A DNA stretch of 64,000 bases from Haloplanus sp. (GTDB lineage: Archaea; Halobacteriota; Halobacteria; Halobacteriales; Haloferacaceae): contig NZ_JAQCNJ010000025.1 of assembly GCF_028275055.1 (NCBI RefSeq), positions 18,011 through 82,010 on the forward strand. Direction: 5' to 3'. Each line of letters opens with the position of its first letter. The first letter of the stretch is position 1. A model generated the notes under the pieces. That model did not search any database and was not told where the DNA came from. It saw only the letters and a program-made list of their open reading frames with translations. Positions 28,386 through 36,790 of the stretch are shown in pieces. The position numbers and the translations under genes are program-made.

Positions 28386-29171
28386 TCACTCCGGGAACAA
28401 CGGCGGCGACAGGCTCTCGCGTTCGATGAGTTCGATTTCGTGGCCGTCCTGATCCGTCGTGAACGCGTACATATCGTCACACGAGGCGGGGTCGCGATAG
28501 TCGGCCGCCCCCCGTTCCATCAGCCGCGACCAGTCGTCGTGGAGACCGTCGACCCGGACACAGAGATGCCCCCAGGCGTCGCCCATCTCGTAACTCCGGC
28601 CGTCGTAGTTGTAGGTGAGTTCGACCGACATCGCCTCCGGTGGCGCGCCCGCGGGGTCGGTGAAGTAGTTGGCGAAGGTGTCCGACTCCCAGCGGCCGGC
28701 GGGAACGTGTCCGAACTTCCGGACCCAGAAGCCGAGGGCGGCGTCGGCGTCCTCGACGCGGATCATGGTGTGGTCGAGGCTCCAGCGTGCGCCGTGGTCG
28801 CGTTCGACGAGTTCGACCTCGTGGCCGTCCGGATCCGTCACGAACGCGTACCCACCGCCACAGGAGTCGGGGTCGCGGTAGTCCTCGACGCCCGCATCCA
28901 TCAACTCCGCGTACGCATCGTACACGTCGTCGACACGGACGGCGATGTGGCCCCACGCGTCGCCCATCTCGTTGGGGCCACCGTCGTGGTTGTGGGTGAG
29001 TTCCAACATCGCACCATCGTCGTGCATGGCTTCGGGGCCGAGGTAGACGATGGTGAAGTCGTCGGCCTCCCAGCGGTCCTTCTCCTCGTAGTCGAGATGC
29101 GACCGGTACCAGTCGAGCGAGTCGTCGAGGTCGGCGACTCGCATCATTACATGATCGAGTGTGCCGGACAT
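28386..29171 (-). CDS. VOC/glyoxalase family protein with two tandem VOC domains
   Basis: LDHVMMRVADLDDSLDWYRSHLDYEEKDRWEADDFTIVYLGPE... and LDHTMIRVEDADAALGFWVRKFGHVPAGRWESDTFANYFTDPA...; parallel AFVTDPDGHEVELVE / AFTTDQDGHEIELIE. Confidence 0.9.
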   Translation of the reverse strand: MSGTLDHVMMRVADLDDSLDWYRSHLDYEEKDRWEADDFTIVYLGPEAMHDDGAMLELTHNHDGGPNEMGDAWGHIAVRVDDVYDAYAELMDAGVEDYRDPDSCGGGYAFVTDPDGHEVELVERDHGARWSLDHTMIRVEDADAALGFWVRKFGHVPAGRWESDTFANYFTDPAGAPPEAMSVELTYNYDGRSYEMGDAWGHLCVRVDGLHDDWSRLMERGAADYRDPASCDDMYAFTTDQDGHEIELIERESLSPPLFPE

Positions 29172-29219
29172 ACGCGGTTCGAGAACGGGCGCGCCGAAAA
29201 GCGTACCGTTCGGTCCCGG

Positions 29220-29654
29220 TCACCCCTTCTCGGCGAACGGGCGGGTGTACACCACCCACGCGACGACGAGGCAGGCAACGGCCCCCAGCGGCCACGCCGC
29301 CCGGTCGGGCTGAAACGAGAACCCGCGTGCGAGGCTCATCTGCGCGACGGCCGCGGCGACGAGAAGTCCAGCCGTCACGCGGCGGTCCTCGCGGCCGACG
29401 ACCCGGCCTGCGATGGCGCTTGCAAGCGCGAGGAGATAACAGCCGACCGAGAGCGGCCACGCGAGAATGTACGACGGCAGTCCCATCGTATACCGGAACA
29501 GAAAGTCCCAGAGAAAGGCGACGCCGAAGGGATCGGTGTTGAGCAGTCCCCACGCGAAAACGTACGTCGGCGGGCGACCGCCGGTGAACGTCTGGATCGA
29601 CCACGGCACCGCGAGGAGGGCGAGCATCGCCGCGAGCGTCGGGCGGTCGGTCAC
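29220..29654 (-). CDS. Haloarchaeal multi-TM protein (TIGR04206-like)
   Basis: MTDRPTLAAMLALLAVPWSIQTFTGGRPPTYVFAWGLLNTDPFGVAFLWDFLFRYTMGLPSYILAWPLSVGCYLLALASA... Confidence 0.65.
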   Translation of the reverse strand: MTDRPTLAAMLALLAVPWSIQTFTGGRPPTYVFAWGLLNTDPFGVAFLWDFLFRYTMGLPSYILAWPLSVGCYLLALASAIAGRVVGREDRRVTAGLLVAAAVAQMSLARGFSFQPDRAAWPLGAVACLVVAWVVYTRPFAEKG

Positions 29655-29658
29655 CGGT

Positions 29659-30771
29659 CTACCGTCGGGCGACGACGCGCATCACGTCCTCGTCGTGTAG
29701 TTCGTGGTCGCGGCCGACCTGTTGTTCGTCATGCTGTGCGCTCGACCCGGTGACGCGGGCGAAGCGGAACCGCTCGTCGAGCGTTCCGCCGAGTTTGGAG
29801 AGGGCGTCGCTGACGGTGTGTTCGTCGCGCCGGAGAACGAGGGGCTCCTCGTAGTCGACGCCTCGGCTCGGCTTGTCCATGTACACGCGGATGAGTCCGA
29901 GGGCGTCCCAAATCTCGTCTTTGAGGGCGTCGAGCCCACGCTCTTCCTCGGCGCTGATGAAGATCACGTCCTCCGGGTCGAGGCCGTGGTCGCGGAGCTC
30001 CTTTTTCACCGTCGGGAGGTAGTCGGTGTCGATCAGATCGGCCTTGTTGACCGCGACGATCGAGGGGAGGTACACGCGGTTGTCCTGAATCCCGTCGATG
30101 AGTTCGTCGATGGTGCAGTCGCCACGGATCGTCACGTCGGCGTTGACGTAGCCGTGTTCCCGTAGAACGCTCTTTACCGTGTTCTCGTCGAGTTCGACGT
30201 TGTCCGTGGTGGTGACACGCAGGCCGCCCTTGCCGGTCTTGTTGATCGAGAGATTTGGCGGTGACGTATCGAGGCGGACCTTGTTTGCGTACAGTTCCTC
30301 GCGGAGGCGGTCGTACTGTTGGATCTCGAACACCGAGAGGAGAAAGACGACGAGGTCGGTCGTCCGCACGACCGACAACACCTCCTGTCCGCCGCCGCGG
30401 CCGCCGGCGGCGCCTTCGATAAGCCCCGGCACGTCGAGGACCTGGATGTTCCCGCCGTTGTGTTTGAGCATCCCGGGGTTGACATCGAGGGTCGTGAACT
30501 CGTACTCGCCGACCTCGCTTTCGGCGTTCGTGAGGGCGTTGAGCAGGGTCGACTTGCCGACGCTGGGAAATCCAACCAGTCCGACCGTCGCGTCGCCGGT
30601 CTTCTCGACGGCGTACCCCTGCCCGCCACCGGAGGAGGCCTGGCGTTCGAGCTTCTCCTTTTTTTCCGCGAGCTTCGCCTTCAGCCGACCGATGTGCTGT
30701 TCGGTCGACTTGTTGTACGGCGTCTCGGCGATCTCCTCACGGAGGTCCTCGATCTCCTCCTCCAAACCCAT
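29659..30771 (-). CDS. DRG/Obg-type GTPase
   Basis: MGLEEEIEDLREEIAETPYNKSTEQHIGRLKAKLAEKKEKLERQ...VGLVGFPSVGKSTLLNALTNAESEVGEYEFTTLDVNPGMLKHNGGNIQVLDVPGLIEGAAGGRGGGQEVLSVVR...AVNKADLID; C-terminal TGS-like region. Confidence 0.93.
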   Translation of the reverse strand: MGLEEEIEDLREEIAETPYNKSTEQHIGRLKAKLAEKKEKLERQASSGGGQGYAVEKTGDATVGLVGFPSVGKSTLLNALTNAESEVGEYEFTTLDVNPGMLKHNGGNIQVLDVPGLIEGAAGGRGGGQEVLSVVRTTDLVVFLLSVFEIQQYDRLREELYANKVRLDTSPPNLSINKTGKGGLRVTTTDNVELDENTVKSVLREHGYVNADVTIRGDCTIDELIDGIQDNRVYLPSIVAVNKADLIDTDYLPTVKKELRDHGLDPEDVIFISAEEERGLDALKDEIWDALGLIRVYMDKPSRGVDYEEPLVLRRDEHTVSDALSKLGGTLDERFRFARVTGSSAQHDEQQVGRDHELHDEDVMRVVARR

Positions 30772-31138
30772 TACCCGACGTTCCGCCGTCGCCGTCGAAA
30801 AACCTGTTCTTTCGTATTGGCTCGACCACCACGGCGAGCGACCGGCCGGCCGAACACCGGCACCGGTGTCTCGGTTCCGGGTCGGCGGTGACACCCCGTA
30901 ACGTCAGATCGGGTGCGAGACAGCGCCCGGAGTGTCACCCCTGTGGGTCGCTCGTCCGGGCCGGGAACCCCTGACCGCCTTCGCGATCACGGTGTTTGCG
31001 GCCGGCAAGGCTCCTCGCACCACCGGGAGCCCGACCGAAACCGAAGGGCTCGGTCGGTCTTCGAACCACGTGGCGCCGACATCGCGTGATCGAGCGGCGT
31101 GTCGACACGTTTTCTACGGTCGCTTGCGTAGGTCGTGT

Positions 31139-31501
31139 ATGGACGAGCAACCGGGGTTGAGCGATCAGTATCGGCGGGCGAGTCCGTGGCCGTTGTTCGT
31201 CGCGTTGGGCATCCCGATCGCCGAGGTCGGCATCCTGTTTGACGTCTTCGCCGTCGCCGTCGCCGGCCTGCTCTTGTTCTGTGGGAGTGTGACGGGCATG
31301 CTCCGCGAATCGGGGTACGCAGAAACCCCGTGGCGGCCCCTCGGCGCGTTCGCAATCCTGCTCTTTGTCGTCGGCGGGACGCTCGCGTTCACCGACGTGA
31401 ATCTCGTGACGCGAGGGTACGCCATCATCACGGCTGGGGGCCTCTTGGCCGCCGCCGGAATCGGGGGGGAACTGTTCGTTCCGAAAAGAGAGGCGGTCTG
31501 A
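31139..31501 (+). CDS. Four-TM small membrane protein adjacent to cytochrome oxidase (DUF7541-like)
   Basis: MDEQPGLSDQYRRASPWPLFVALGIPIAEVGILFDVFAVAVAGLLLFCGSVTGMLRESGYAETPWRPLGAFAILLFVVGGTLAFTDVNLVTRGYAIITAGGLLAAAGIGGELFV. Confidence 0.7.
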   Translation: MDEQPGLSDQYRRASPWPLFVALGIPIAEVGILFDVFAVAVAGLLLFCGSVTGMLRESGYAETPWRPLGAFAILLFVVGGTLAFTDVNLVTRGYAIITAGGLLAAAGIGGELFVPKREAV

Positions 31502-31573
31502 CAGCGCGTGTCGGTTGTAGAAGGTTGTGGAGCGATGAAAACCTATTTGTCCGGGGTGTGCTATGAAGCAACC

Positions 31574-31867
31574 ATGGCGAAGACCGTGTTCGACAAGGAG
31601 ATGTTCCTCGATCTGGTGGTGAATTTCATCCCGCTGTTCATCCTCCTGTTTTTCATCGTCGGATACACCGTATACAACCCGTTCGGAATCGACACGACGT
31701 TCAGGAGCCTCCAGTACGCCCTGATCGTGACGCCGTTCATCATGCTGACCATCCTCACGTACCTGTCGGCAAAGGCAATCGGAACGAGCGAGCGGGACGC
31801 GCCGGTGTACCTGCCGGGCGGCGCGACGGTCGACGGTGCCGAACCGGTCGAAGAACACGAGGAGTAG
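31574..31867 (+). CDS. Small two-TM protein adjacent to cytochrome oxidase (DUF6684-like)
   Basis: MAKTVFDKEMFLDLVVNFIPLFILLFFIVGYTVYNPFGIDTTFRSLQYALIVTPFIMLTILTYLSAKAIGTSERDAPVYLPGGATVDGAEPVEEHEE. Confidence 0.75.
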   Translation: MAKTVFDKEMFLDLVVNFIPLFILLFFIVGYTVYNPFGIDTTFRSLQYALIVTPFIMLTILTYLSAKAIGTSERDAPVYLPGGATVDGAEPVEEHEE

Positions 31868-31951
31868 TCCGGCGATCCGCGTGCGGTCCGGCGGCCGATG
31901 GGTCGTGGCGCACCCGAATATTTCTTAACCCTGGGTTCCTGAGCACTTCCC

Positions 31952-33733
31952 ATGCAAATCACCGGACAGTTGGCGTTGACGGTGGTCATGGGGTTGTTCC
32001 TCGTGGTCATCGCCGCGTGGCTCGCGCAGATCGAGGACTGGCGGTCGTACACGCCGATCGGGAGCGGCGGGGCGACCGGCGAGTCGGGGTACGTGTCGAA
32101 GGAAAAGCCGGCCGGAATCAGTCGCTGGCTGACAACAGTCGATCACAAGGACATCGGCCTGTTGTACGGTGCCTACGGCGTGATCGCGTTTGTCGTCGGC
32201 GGTCTGATGATCATGCTCATGCGGATCGAACTGCTCGATCCGGAGATGACGCTCCTGTCGAACTCGTTCTACAACTCCCTGTTGACGAGTCACGGGATCA
32301 CTATGCTGTTCCTGTTCGGGACGCCGATCATCGCGGCGTTCGCGAACTATCTCGTCCCGCTTCTCATCGGTGCGGATGATATGGCCTTCCCCCGGATCAA
32401 CGCCATCGCTTTCTGGCTGCTTCCCCCCGGCGCTTTGCTCATCTGGGCCGGCTTCTTCCCGCTTGGGGACATCGTTCCCGCCCAGACCGCGTGGACGCTG
32501 TACACGCCGTTGTCAGCGGGCGTCGGCGGCGGAAGTCAGGCCAACGCCGGCGTCGACCTGATGATCCTCGGTCTCCATCTCACCGGCGTCTCGGCGACGA
32601 TGGGGTCGATCAACTTTATCGCGACCATTCTCACCGAACGCGGCGAGAAGGTGACGTGGGCCAACCTCGACATCTTCTCGTGGACGATTCTCACCCAGTC
32701 GGGGCTGATTCTCTTTGCGTTCCCGCTGCTGGGGAGCGCGCTGATCATGCTCCTGCTTGACCGGAACCTCGGGACGACCTTCTTCGCCATTGAGGCCGGG
32801 GGGACGATGCTGTGGCAACACCTGTTCTGGTTCTTCGGCCACCCGGAGGTGTATATCCTGGTCCTCCCGCCGATGGGCATCGTCAGTTACGTGCTCCCAC
32901 GGTTCTCCGGGCGACGGCTGTTCGGGTTCAAATTCGTCGTCTACTCCACGCTCGCCATCGGTGTGCTTTCCTACGGCGTCTGGGCCCACCACATGTTCGC
33001 GACGGGGATGGATCCCCGCCTGCGTGCCTCGTTCATGGCGGTGTCACTCGCTATCGCCATCCCGTCGGCGGTGAAGACGTTCAACTGGATCACCACCATG
33101 TGGAACGGGCGGGTTCGGCTGACGACGCCGATGTTGTTCTGTGTCGGCTTCATCTCGAACTTCATCCTCGGCGGCGTCACCGGTGTCTTTCTGGCGTCGA
33201 TCCCGGTCGATCTGGTGCTCCACGACACGTACTACGTCGTCGGCCACTTCCACTACATCGTCATGGGAGCCATCGCATTCGCCGGATTCGCCGGGCTCTA
33301 CTACTGGTTCCCGATGTTCACCGGGCGGATGTATCAGCGCCGCCTCGGGAAGATCCACTTCTGGACGTGGATGATCGGGTCGAACATCACGTTCTTCGCG
33401 ATGATCGTCCTGGGCTACGGCGGGATGCCCCGTCGGTACGCAACGTACCTGCCGCAGTTCGCGACCTTCCACCAGGTGGCGACGCTCGGCGCGGTGCTGA
33501 TGTTCATCGGCGGTCTCGTCTGGACCTACAACTTCGTCGTCTCGTGGCTGGAAGGTCCCAAGGTCCAAGACGGTGACCCGTGGAACCTCCGCGAGGACGG
33601 CATGTACACCAACGAGTGGCAGTGGTTCGAGAACAAACAGGAGACGGCCCTCGCCGACGGCGGCGACGAGGAAGAAGCGGTCACGGACGGTGGCACGACC
33701 GAGGCCGAGGCCGAAGCCGAAGCCGAGGACTGA
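31952..33733 (+). CDS. cox1: Cytochrome c oxidase subunit I (heme-copper oxidase)
   Basis: TTVDHKDIGLLYGAYGVIAF...HGITMLFLFGTPIIAAFANYLVPLLIGADDMAFPRINAIAFW...LFWFFGHPEVYILVLPPMGIVSYVL...YGVWAHHMFATGMDP...HDTYYVVGHFHYIVMGAIAFAGFAGLYYWFP. Confidence 0.97.
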   Translation: MQITGQLALTVVMGLFLVVIAAWLAQIEDWRSYTPIGSGGATGESGYVSKEKPAGISRWLTTVDHKDIGLLYGAYGVIAFVVGGLMIMLMRIELLDPEMTLLSNSFYNSLLTSHGITMLFLFGTPIIAAFANYLVPLLIGADDMAFPRINAIAFWLLPPGALLIWAGFFPLGDIVPAQTAWTLYTPLSAGVGGGSQANAGVDLMILGLHLTGVSATMGSINFIATILTERGEKVTWANLDIFSWTILTQSGLILFAFPLLGSALIMLLLDRNLGTTFFAIEAGGTMLWQHLFWFFGHPEVYILVLPPMGIVSYVLPRFSGRRLFGFKFVVYSTLAIGVLSYGVWAHHMFATGMDPRLRASFMAVSLAIAIPSAVKTFNWITTMWNGRVRLTTPMLFCVGFISNFILGGVTGVFLASIPVDLVLHDTYYVVGHFHYIVMGAIAFAGFAGLYYWFPMFTGRMYQRRLGKIHFWTWMIGSNITFFAMIVLGYGGMPRRYATYLPQFATFHQVATLGAVLMFIGGLVWTYNFVVSWLEGPKVQDGDPWNLREDGMYTNEWQWFENKQETALADGGDEEEAVTDGGTTEAEAEAEAED

Positions 33734-33756
33734 GGCCGCGAGGGGTTCGGAAGTTT

Positions 33757-33840
33757 CTAAACCGCGAGCAGGATTCCGGTTGCGAACATCAGAAGTGCGA
33801 TCCCTCCGAGGATGAGTCCGAGGAGGTCCGTGTTGCTCAT
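33757..33840 (-). CDS. 27-aa single-TM microprotein (not in supplied ORF track)
   Basis: Minus-strand ATG at 33840, TAG at 33759..33757: MSNTDLLGLILGGIALLMFATGILLAV; entirely TM-like, in the gap between cox1 and the next gene. Confidence 0.55.
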   Translation of the reverse strand: MSNTDLLGLILGGIALLMFATGILLAV

Positions 33841-33922
33841 ATCTCAGGTCACGACGCGTACGGGCAAAGGCCCATCGATCGGAATGGAAAACGCTAATCC
33901 GTCGGCTCACGCATGTGACGAC

Positions 33923-34186
33923 GTGTCCGAGACGCAGACGCAAACGCACCTGAACGGTCGCCGGTTCGTGTTGTTTCTCTACGTTACCATCGTCGTTATC
34001 GCCGGGGTGTTCGGGTTCGTTCTCGGGGAGGTGGTCGACATGGGAGCGGCGCCACGGCTCTTCTTTCTCATCACCCTTCCCCCGACCGGCGTCGGGTTCG
34101 CCGTTTACGGCGTGGGGACCATCGCGGTCGTGCTCGGAGTGCCGTTGTCACTCGTCGCGGCGCTCTCGCGGCGGGCGGAGGAGTAA
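33923..34186 (+). CDS. Small two-TM membrane protein (DUF7520-like), probable GTG start
   Basis: (V)SETQTQTHLNGRRFVLFLYVTIVVIAGVFGFVLGEVVDMGAAPRLFFLITLPPTGVGFAVYGVGTIAVVLGVPLSLVAALSRRAEE. Confidence 0.6.
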   Translation: MSETQTQTHLNGRRFVLFLYVTIVVIAGVFGFVLGEVVDMGAAPRLFFLITLPPTGVGFAVYGVGTIAVVLGVPLSLVAALSRRAEE

Positions 34187-34219
34187 AGACATTTGAGTGT
34201 AGCAGACCGAGCGATAGAT

Positions 34220-34615
34220 ATGTATGATGTCGTGATCGGCGTTGACGACAACAAGCAACGAGCGGTTTCGTGTGTACGCGCCGCCGCCGACCTCCCGGGA
34301 GACGCGTCGGAGAAGCGCATCACCCTCATTCACAGCTTTACCGACAACCCGAGCGGCGCATCCGCGACCCAGCTCGGATCCGTCCGCGAGGCGACCGAGA
34401 TACTCGAAGAACACGGCATCGACGTGCGGGTGACCGAGTCGAGTGGCGATCCGGCCGATCAGATTCTCGACGCCGCCGAAAAGGAAGACGCCGACCTCAT
34501 CGTCGTCTCGGGGCGCAAGCGCTCGCCAACAGGCAAGGCGCTGTTCGGGAGCGTCACACAATCCGTGATCCTGAGCGCCGATCGGCCGGTGATGGTCGCC
34601 GGCGACGTGAACTAG
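34220..34615 (+). CDS. Universal stress protein (UspA family)
   Basis: MYDVVIGVDDNKQRAVSCVRAAADLP...DADLIVVSGRKRSPTGKALFGSVTQSVILSADRPVMVAGDVN; Usp G-2x-G-9x-G(S/T)-like motif. Confidence 0.92.
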   Translation: MYDVVIGVDDNKQRAVSCVRAAADLPGDASEKRITLIHSFTDNPSGASATQLGSVREATEILEEHGIDVRVTESSGDPADQILDAAEKEDADLIVVSGRKRSPTGKALFGSVTQSVILSADRPVMVAGDVN

Positions 34616-35295
34616 TACACCTCGTCGAAGCGGTCGGCGTACTCCGATGGCGGCTTACGGCCGGCGATGGTCGTGGCGAGGCTGCCATCCCGGAAACAAC
34701 AGACGGCAGGGGCGGTGTCGACCGCGAACGTCCGGCGGAAATCGGGGACGGCTTCGCCGTCGACACCGGCCACGGCGACGCCGTCGGGAAGTTCCGACAA
34801 CACGTCCTCAAGATCCGTTTTCAATGCCTTACACGGCGTACAGTCGTGTCGCCACACGGTAACAACGGCGTCGGAGGCGTCGTCAAGAAAAGCCTCCCAC
34901 TCGTCGTCATCGAGTGCCGCAACCGCGTCGGGGACGGGTGATCCGACCGAGATCTGTGCGGCAAGCGCCGCCATGACACCCAGTCGCTCGTCGCCGACGT
35001 CGTCGAGACTGGACCGCAACGTGAGGTACGCGATCAGTTCCTCGCGCGTGACCTCGCCGTTGTCGAACCTCGCCGACGCGGTCGCCTCGTCGATGTCGAA
35101 GAGATCGGTGATCGTCTCAACGATCACAGCCTCGTCGGCATCGGCGTAGGTGTCGCGGTAGATGCGACGGGTCGATTCGAGAGTCTCCGTGGCGACGAGC
35201 GTTCCGTCGGGGAGTTCCTCGACGAGCCCCGCGTCGATCAGGTCGTCAAGCGCCGCCTCGGGGTCGAGATTCGAGTCCGGATCCGCGTCGGTCAT
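34612..35295 (-). CDS. Thioredoxin-like protein with N-terminal helical domain (active site WRHDCTPCK)
   Basis: C-terminal VVTVWRHDCTPCKALKTDLEDVLSELPDGVAVAGVDGEAVPDFRRTFAVDTAPAVCCFRDGSLATTIAGRKPP; start overlaps livF stop by 4 nt. Confidence 0.85.
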   Translation of the reverse strand: MTDADPDSNLDPEAALDDLIDAGLVEELPDGTLVATETLESTRRIYRDTYADADEAVIVETITDLFDIDEATASARFDNGEVTREELIAYLTLRSSLDDVGDERLGVMAALAAQISVGSPVPDAVAALDDDEWEAFLDDASDAVVTVWRHDCTPCKALKTDLEDVLSELPDGVAVAGVDGEAVPDFRRTFAVDTAPAVCCFRDGSLATTIAGRKPPSEYADRFDEVY

Positions 35296-36035
35296 ACGCC
35301 GAGGTACTGTTCTCGGGTCTGTTCGTCCGCACGGAGCTCGTCGGCACTTCCCCGGAAGACGGTCGCGCCCTGATCGACGACGTACGCCCGGTCGGCGATG
35401 TTGATCGCGGCGGCGGCGTTTTGCTCAACCAGAAGTATCGTCACCCCCTGATCGTTGATGCGCTCGATTGCCGACTCAACGTCGTCGACGATCTGTGGGG
35501 CGAGTCCCTCGTACGGTTCGTCCAGAAGGAGGAGATCGGTGCTCTGTTTGAGCGCACGGGCGATGGCGAGCATCTGTTGTTCGCCACCGGAGAGTGTGCC
35601 GGCGATCTGTGTCTTTCGTTCTCGGAGCCGCGGGAAGTCGTCGTACACCTGGTCGGTGGACATCGACTGACCGGTTGAGGTAAGCCGCCGCCGCCACGTG
35701 TTGGAGGCGTTGCGCGACACGTCGGCAATCTCGAGATTCTCCGCAACGGTGAGGTTGGCGAAGACCCGCCGTTCCTCGGGCACCAGCGAGATGCCCTGCA
35801 TGGCGACGTCGTCCGCGTGCATTCCGGTAATATCGTCGCCTTTGAACTGCACCGTTCCCTCCTCGACGGTAGGGGGTTTCGCTCCGGAGATCGACCGGAG
35901 CGTCGTCGTCTTGCCGGCGCCGTTGCGACCGAGCAGAGCACAGATCTCGCCCTCTTCGACCGTCAGCGAGAGATCACGCAGGATGTGGCTCTCGCCGTAG
36001 TAGGCGTCGATCGAGTCGACCTCAAGCAGGCTCAC
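35292..36035 (-). CDS. livF: LIV-type ABC transporter ATP-binding protein (LivF)
   Basis: MSLLEVDSIDAYYGESHILRDLSLTVEEGEICALLGRNGAGKTTTLRSISG...TLSGGEQQMLAIARALKQSTDLLLLDEPYEGLAPQIVDDV. Confidence 0.94.
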   Translation of the reverse strand: MSLLEVDSIDAYYGESHILRDLSLTVEEGEICALLGRNGAGKTTTLRSISGAKPPTVEEGTVQFKGDDITGMHADDVAMQGISLVPEERRVFANLTVAENLEIADVSRNASNTWRRRLTSTGQSMSTDQVYDDFPRLRERKTQIAGTLSGGEQQMLAIARALKQSTDLLLLDEPYEGLAPQIVDDVESAIERINDQGVTILLVEQNAAAAINIADRAYVVDQGATVFRGSADELRADEQTREQYLGV

Positions 36036-36790
36036 AGGTCGACACCTCCGAGGTAAGCCTCCTGAACCTCGTCGTCGCCCCTGATCTCGTCGGGTGTCCC
36101 TTCGGCGATGATCTGTCCGCGGTTGAGAACGACGATCCGATCGGAGATCCGGAAAACGATCTCCATGTCGTGTTCGATAAGAACGAACGTCAACCCGAGT
36201 TCGCGCTTGACCTCCTCGATCAGGTCGACGGTCGACTCCGTCTCCTCCGGCGACATGCCCGCCGTGGGTTCGTCCATCAGGAGCAGGTCCGGTTCGGCCG
36301 CGAGCGCGATCCCGATTTCGAGCCGTCGTTTGTCGCCGTACGGCAGGTCGGCGGCCGTCCGGTCGGCCTGGCCGAGTAGTCCGACGGCGTCGAGGGTGTC
36401 GGTGGCTCGGTCGTGGACTCCGGTGAGGCTCTCGCGGTGTTGGAGAAACTTGAACCCGAACGAGCCGTTTTCGGCCGCAAGCGCGGCTATCTCGGCGTTT
36501 TCCCGGACTGTGAGTTCGGAGAAGATCGACGCCGTCTGGAACGATTTGCTGATGCCCATCTGAACCACCTCGTGAGGGTCGCGGCCGACGATCGACTCCC
36601 CTTTGAACTGGATATCACCCTCTGTCGGGTCGAGGCGGCGCGTGATGAGGTTGACGAGCGTCGACTTTCCGGCTCCGTTAGGGCCGATGATCGAGACACG
36701 TTCGTTCTCCTCGACCGAGAGGTTCACGTCGTCGGTGGCGACGAGGCCGCCGAACTTCTTGACCAGTCCGTCGGTTTTGAGTAGCGTCAC
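36032..36790 (-). CDS. livG: LIV-type ABC transporter ATP-binding protein (LivG)
   Basis: MTLLKTDGLVKKFGGLVATDDVNLSVEENERVSIIGPNGAGKSTLVNLITRRLDPTEGDIQFKG...PYGDKRRLEIGIALAAEPDLLLMDEPTAGMSPEETE. Confidence 0.94.
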   Translation of the reverse strand: MTLLKTDGLVKKFGGLVATDDVNLSVEENERVSIIGPNGAGKSTLVNLITRRLDPTEGDIQFKGESIVGRDPHEVVQMGISKSFQTASIFSELTVRENAEIAALAAENGSFGFKFLQHRESLTGVHDRATDTLDAVGLLGQADRTAADLPYGDKRRLEIGIALAAEPDLLLMDEPTAGMSPEETESTVDLIEEVKRELGLTFVLIEHDMEIVFRISDRIVVLNRGQIIAEGTPDEIRGDDEVQEAYLGGVDL

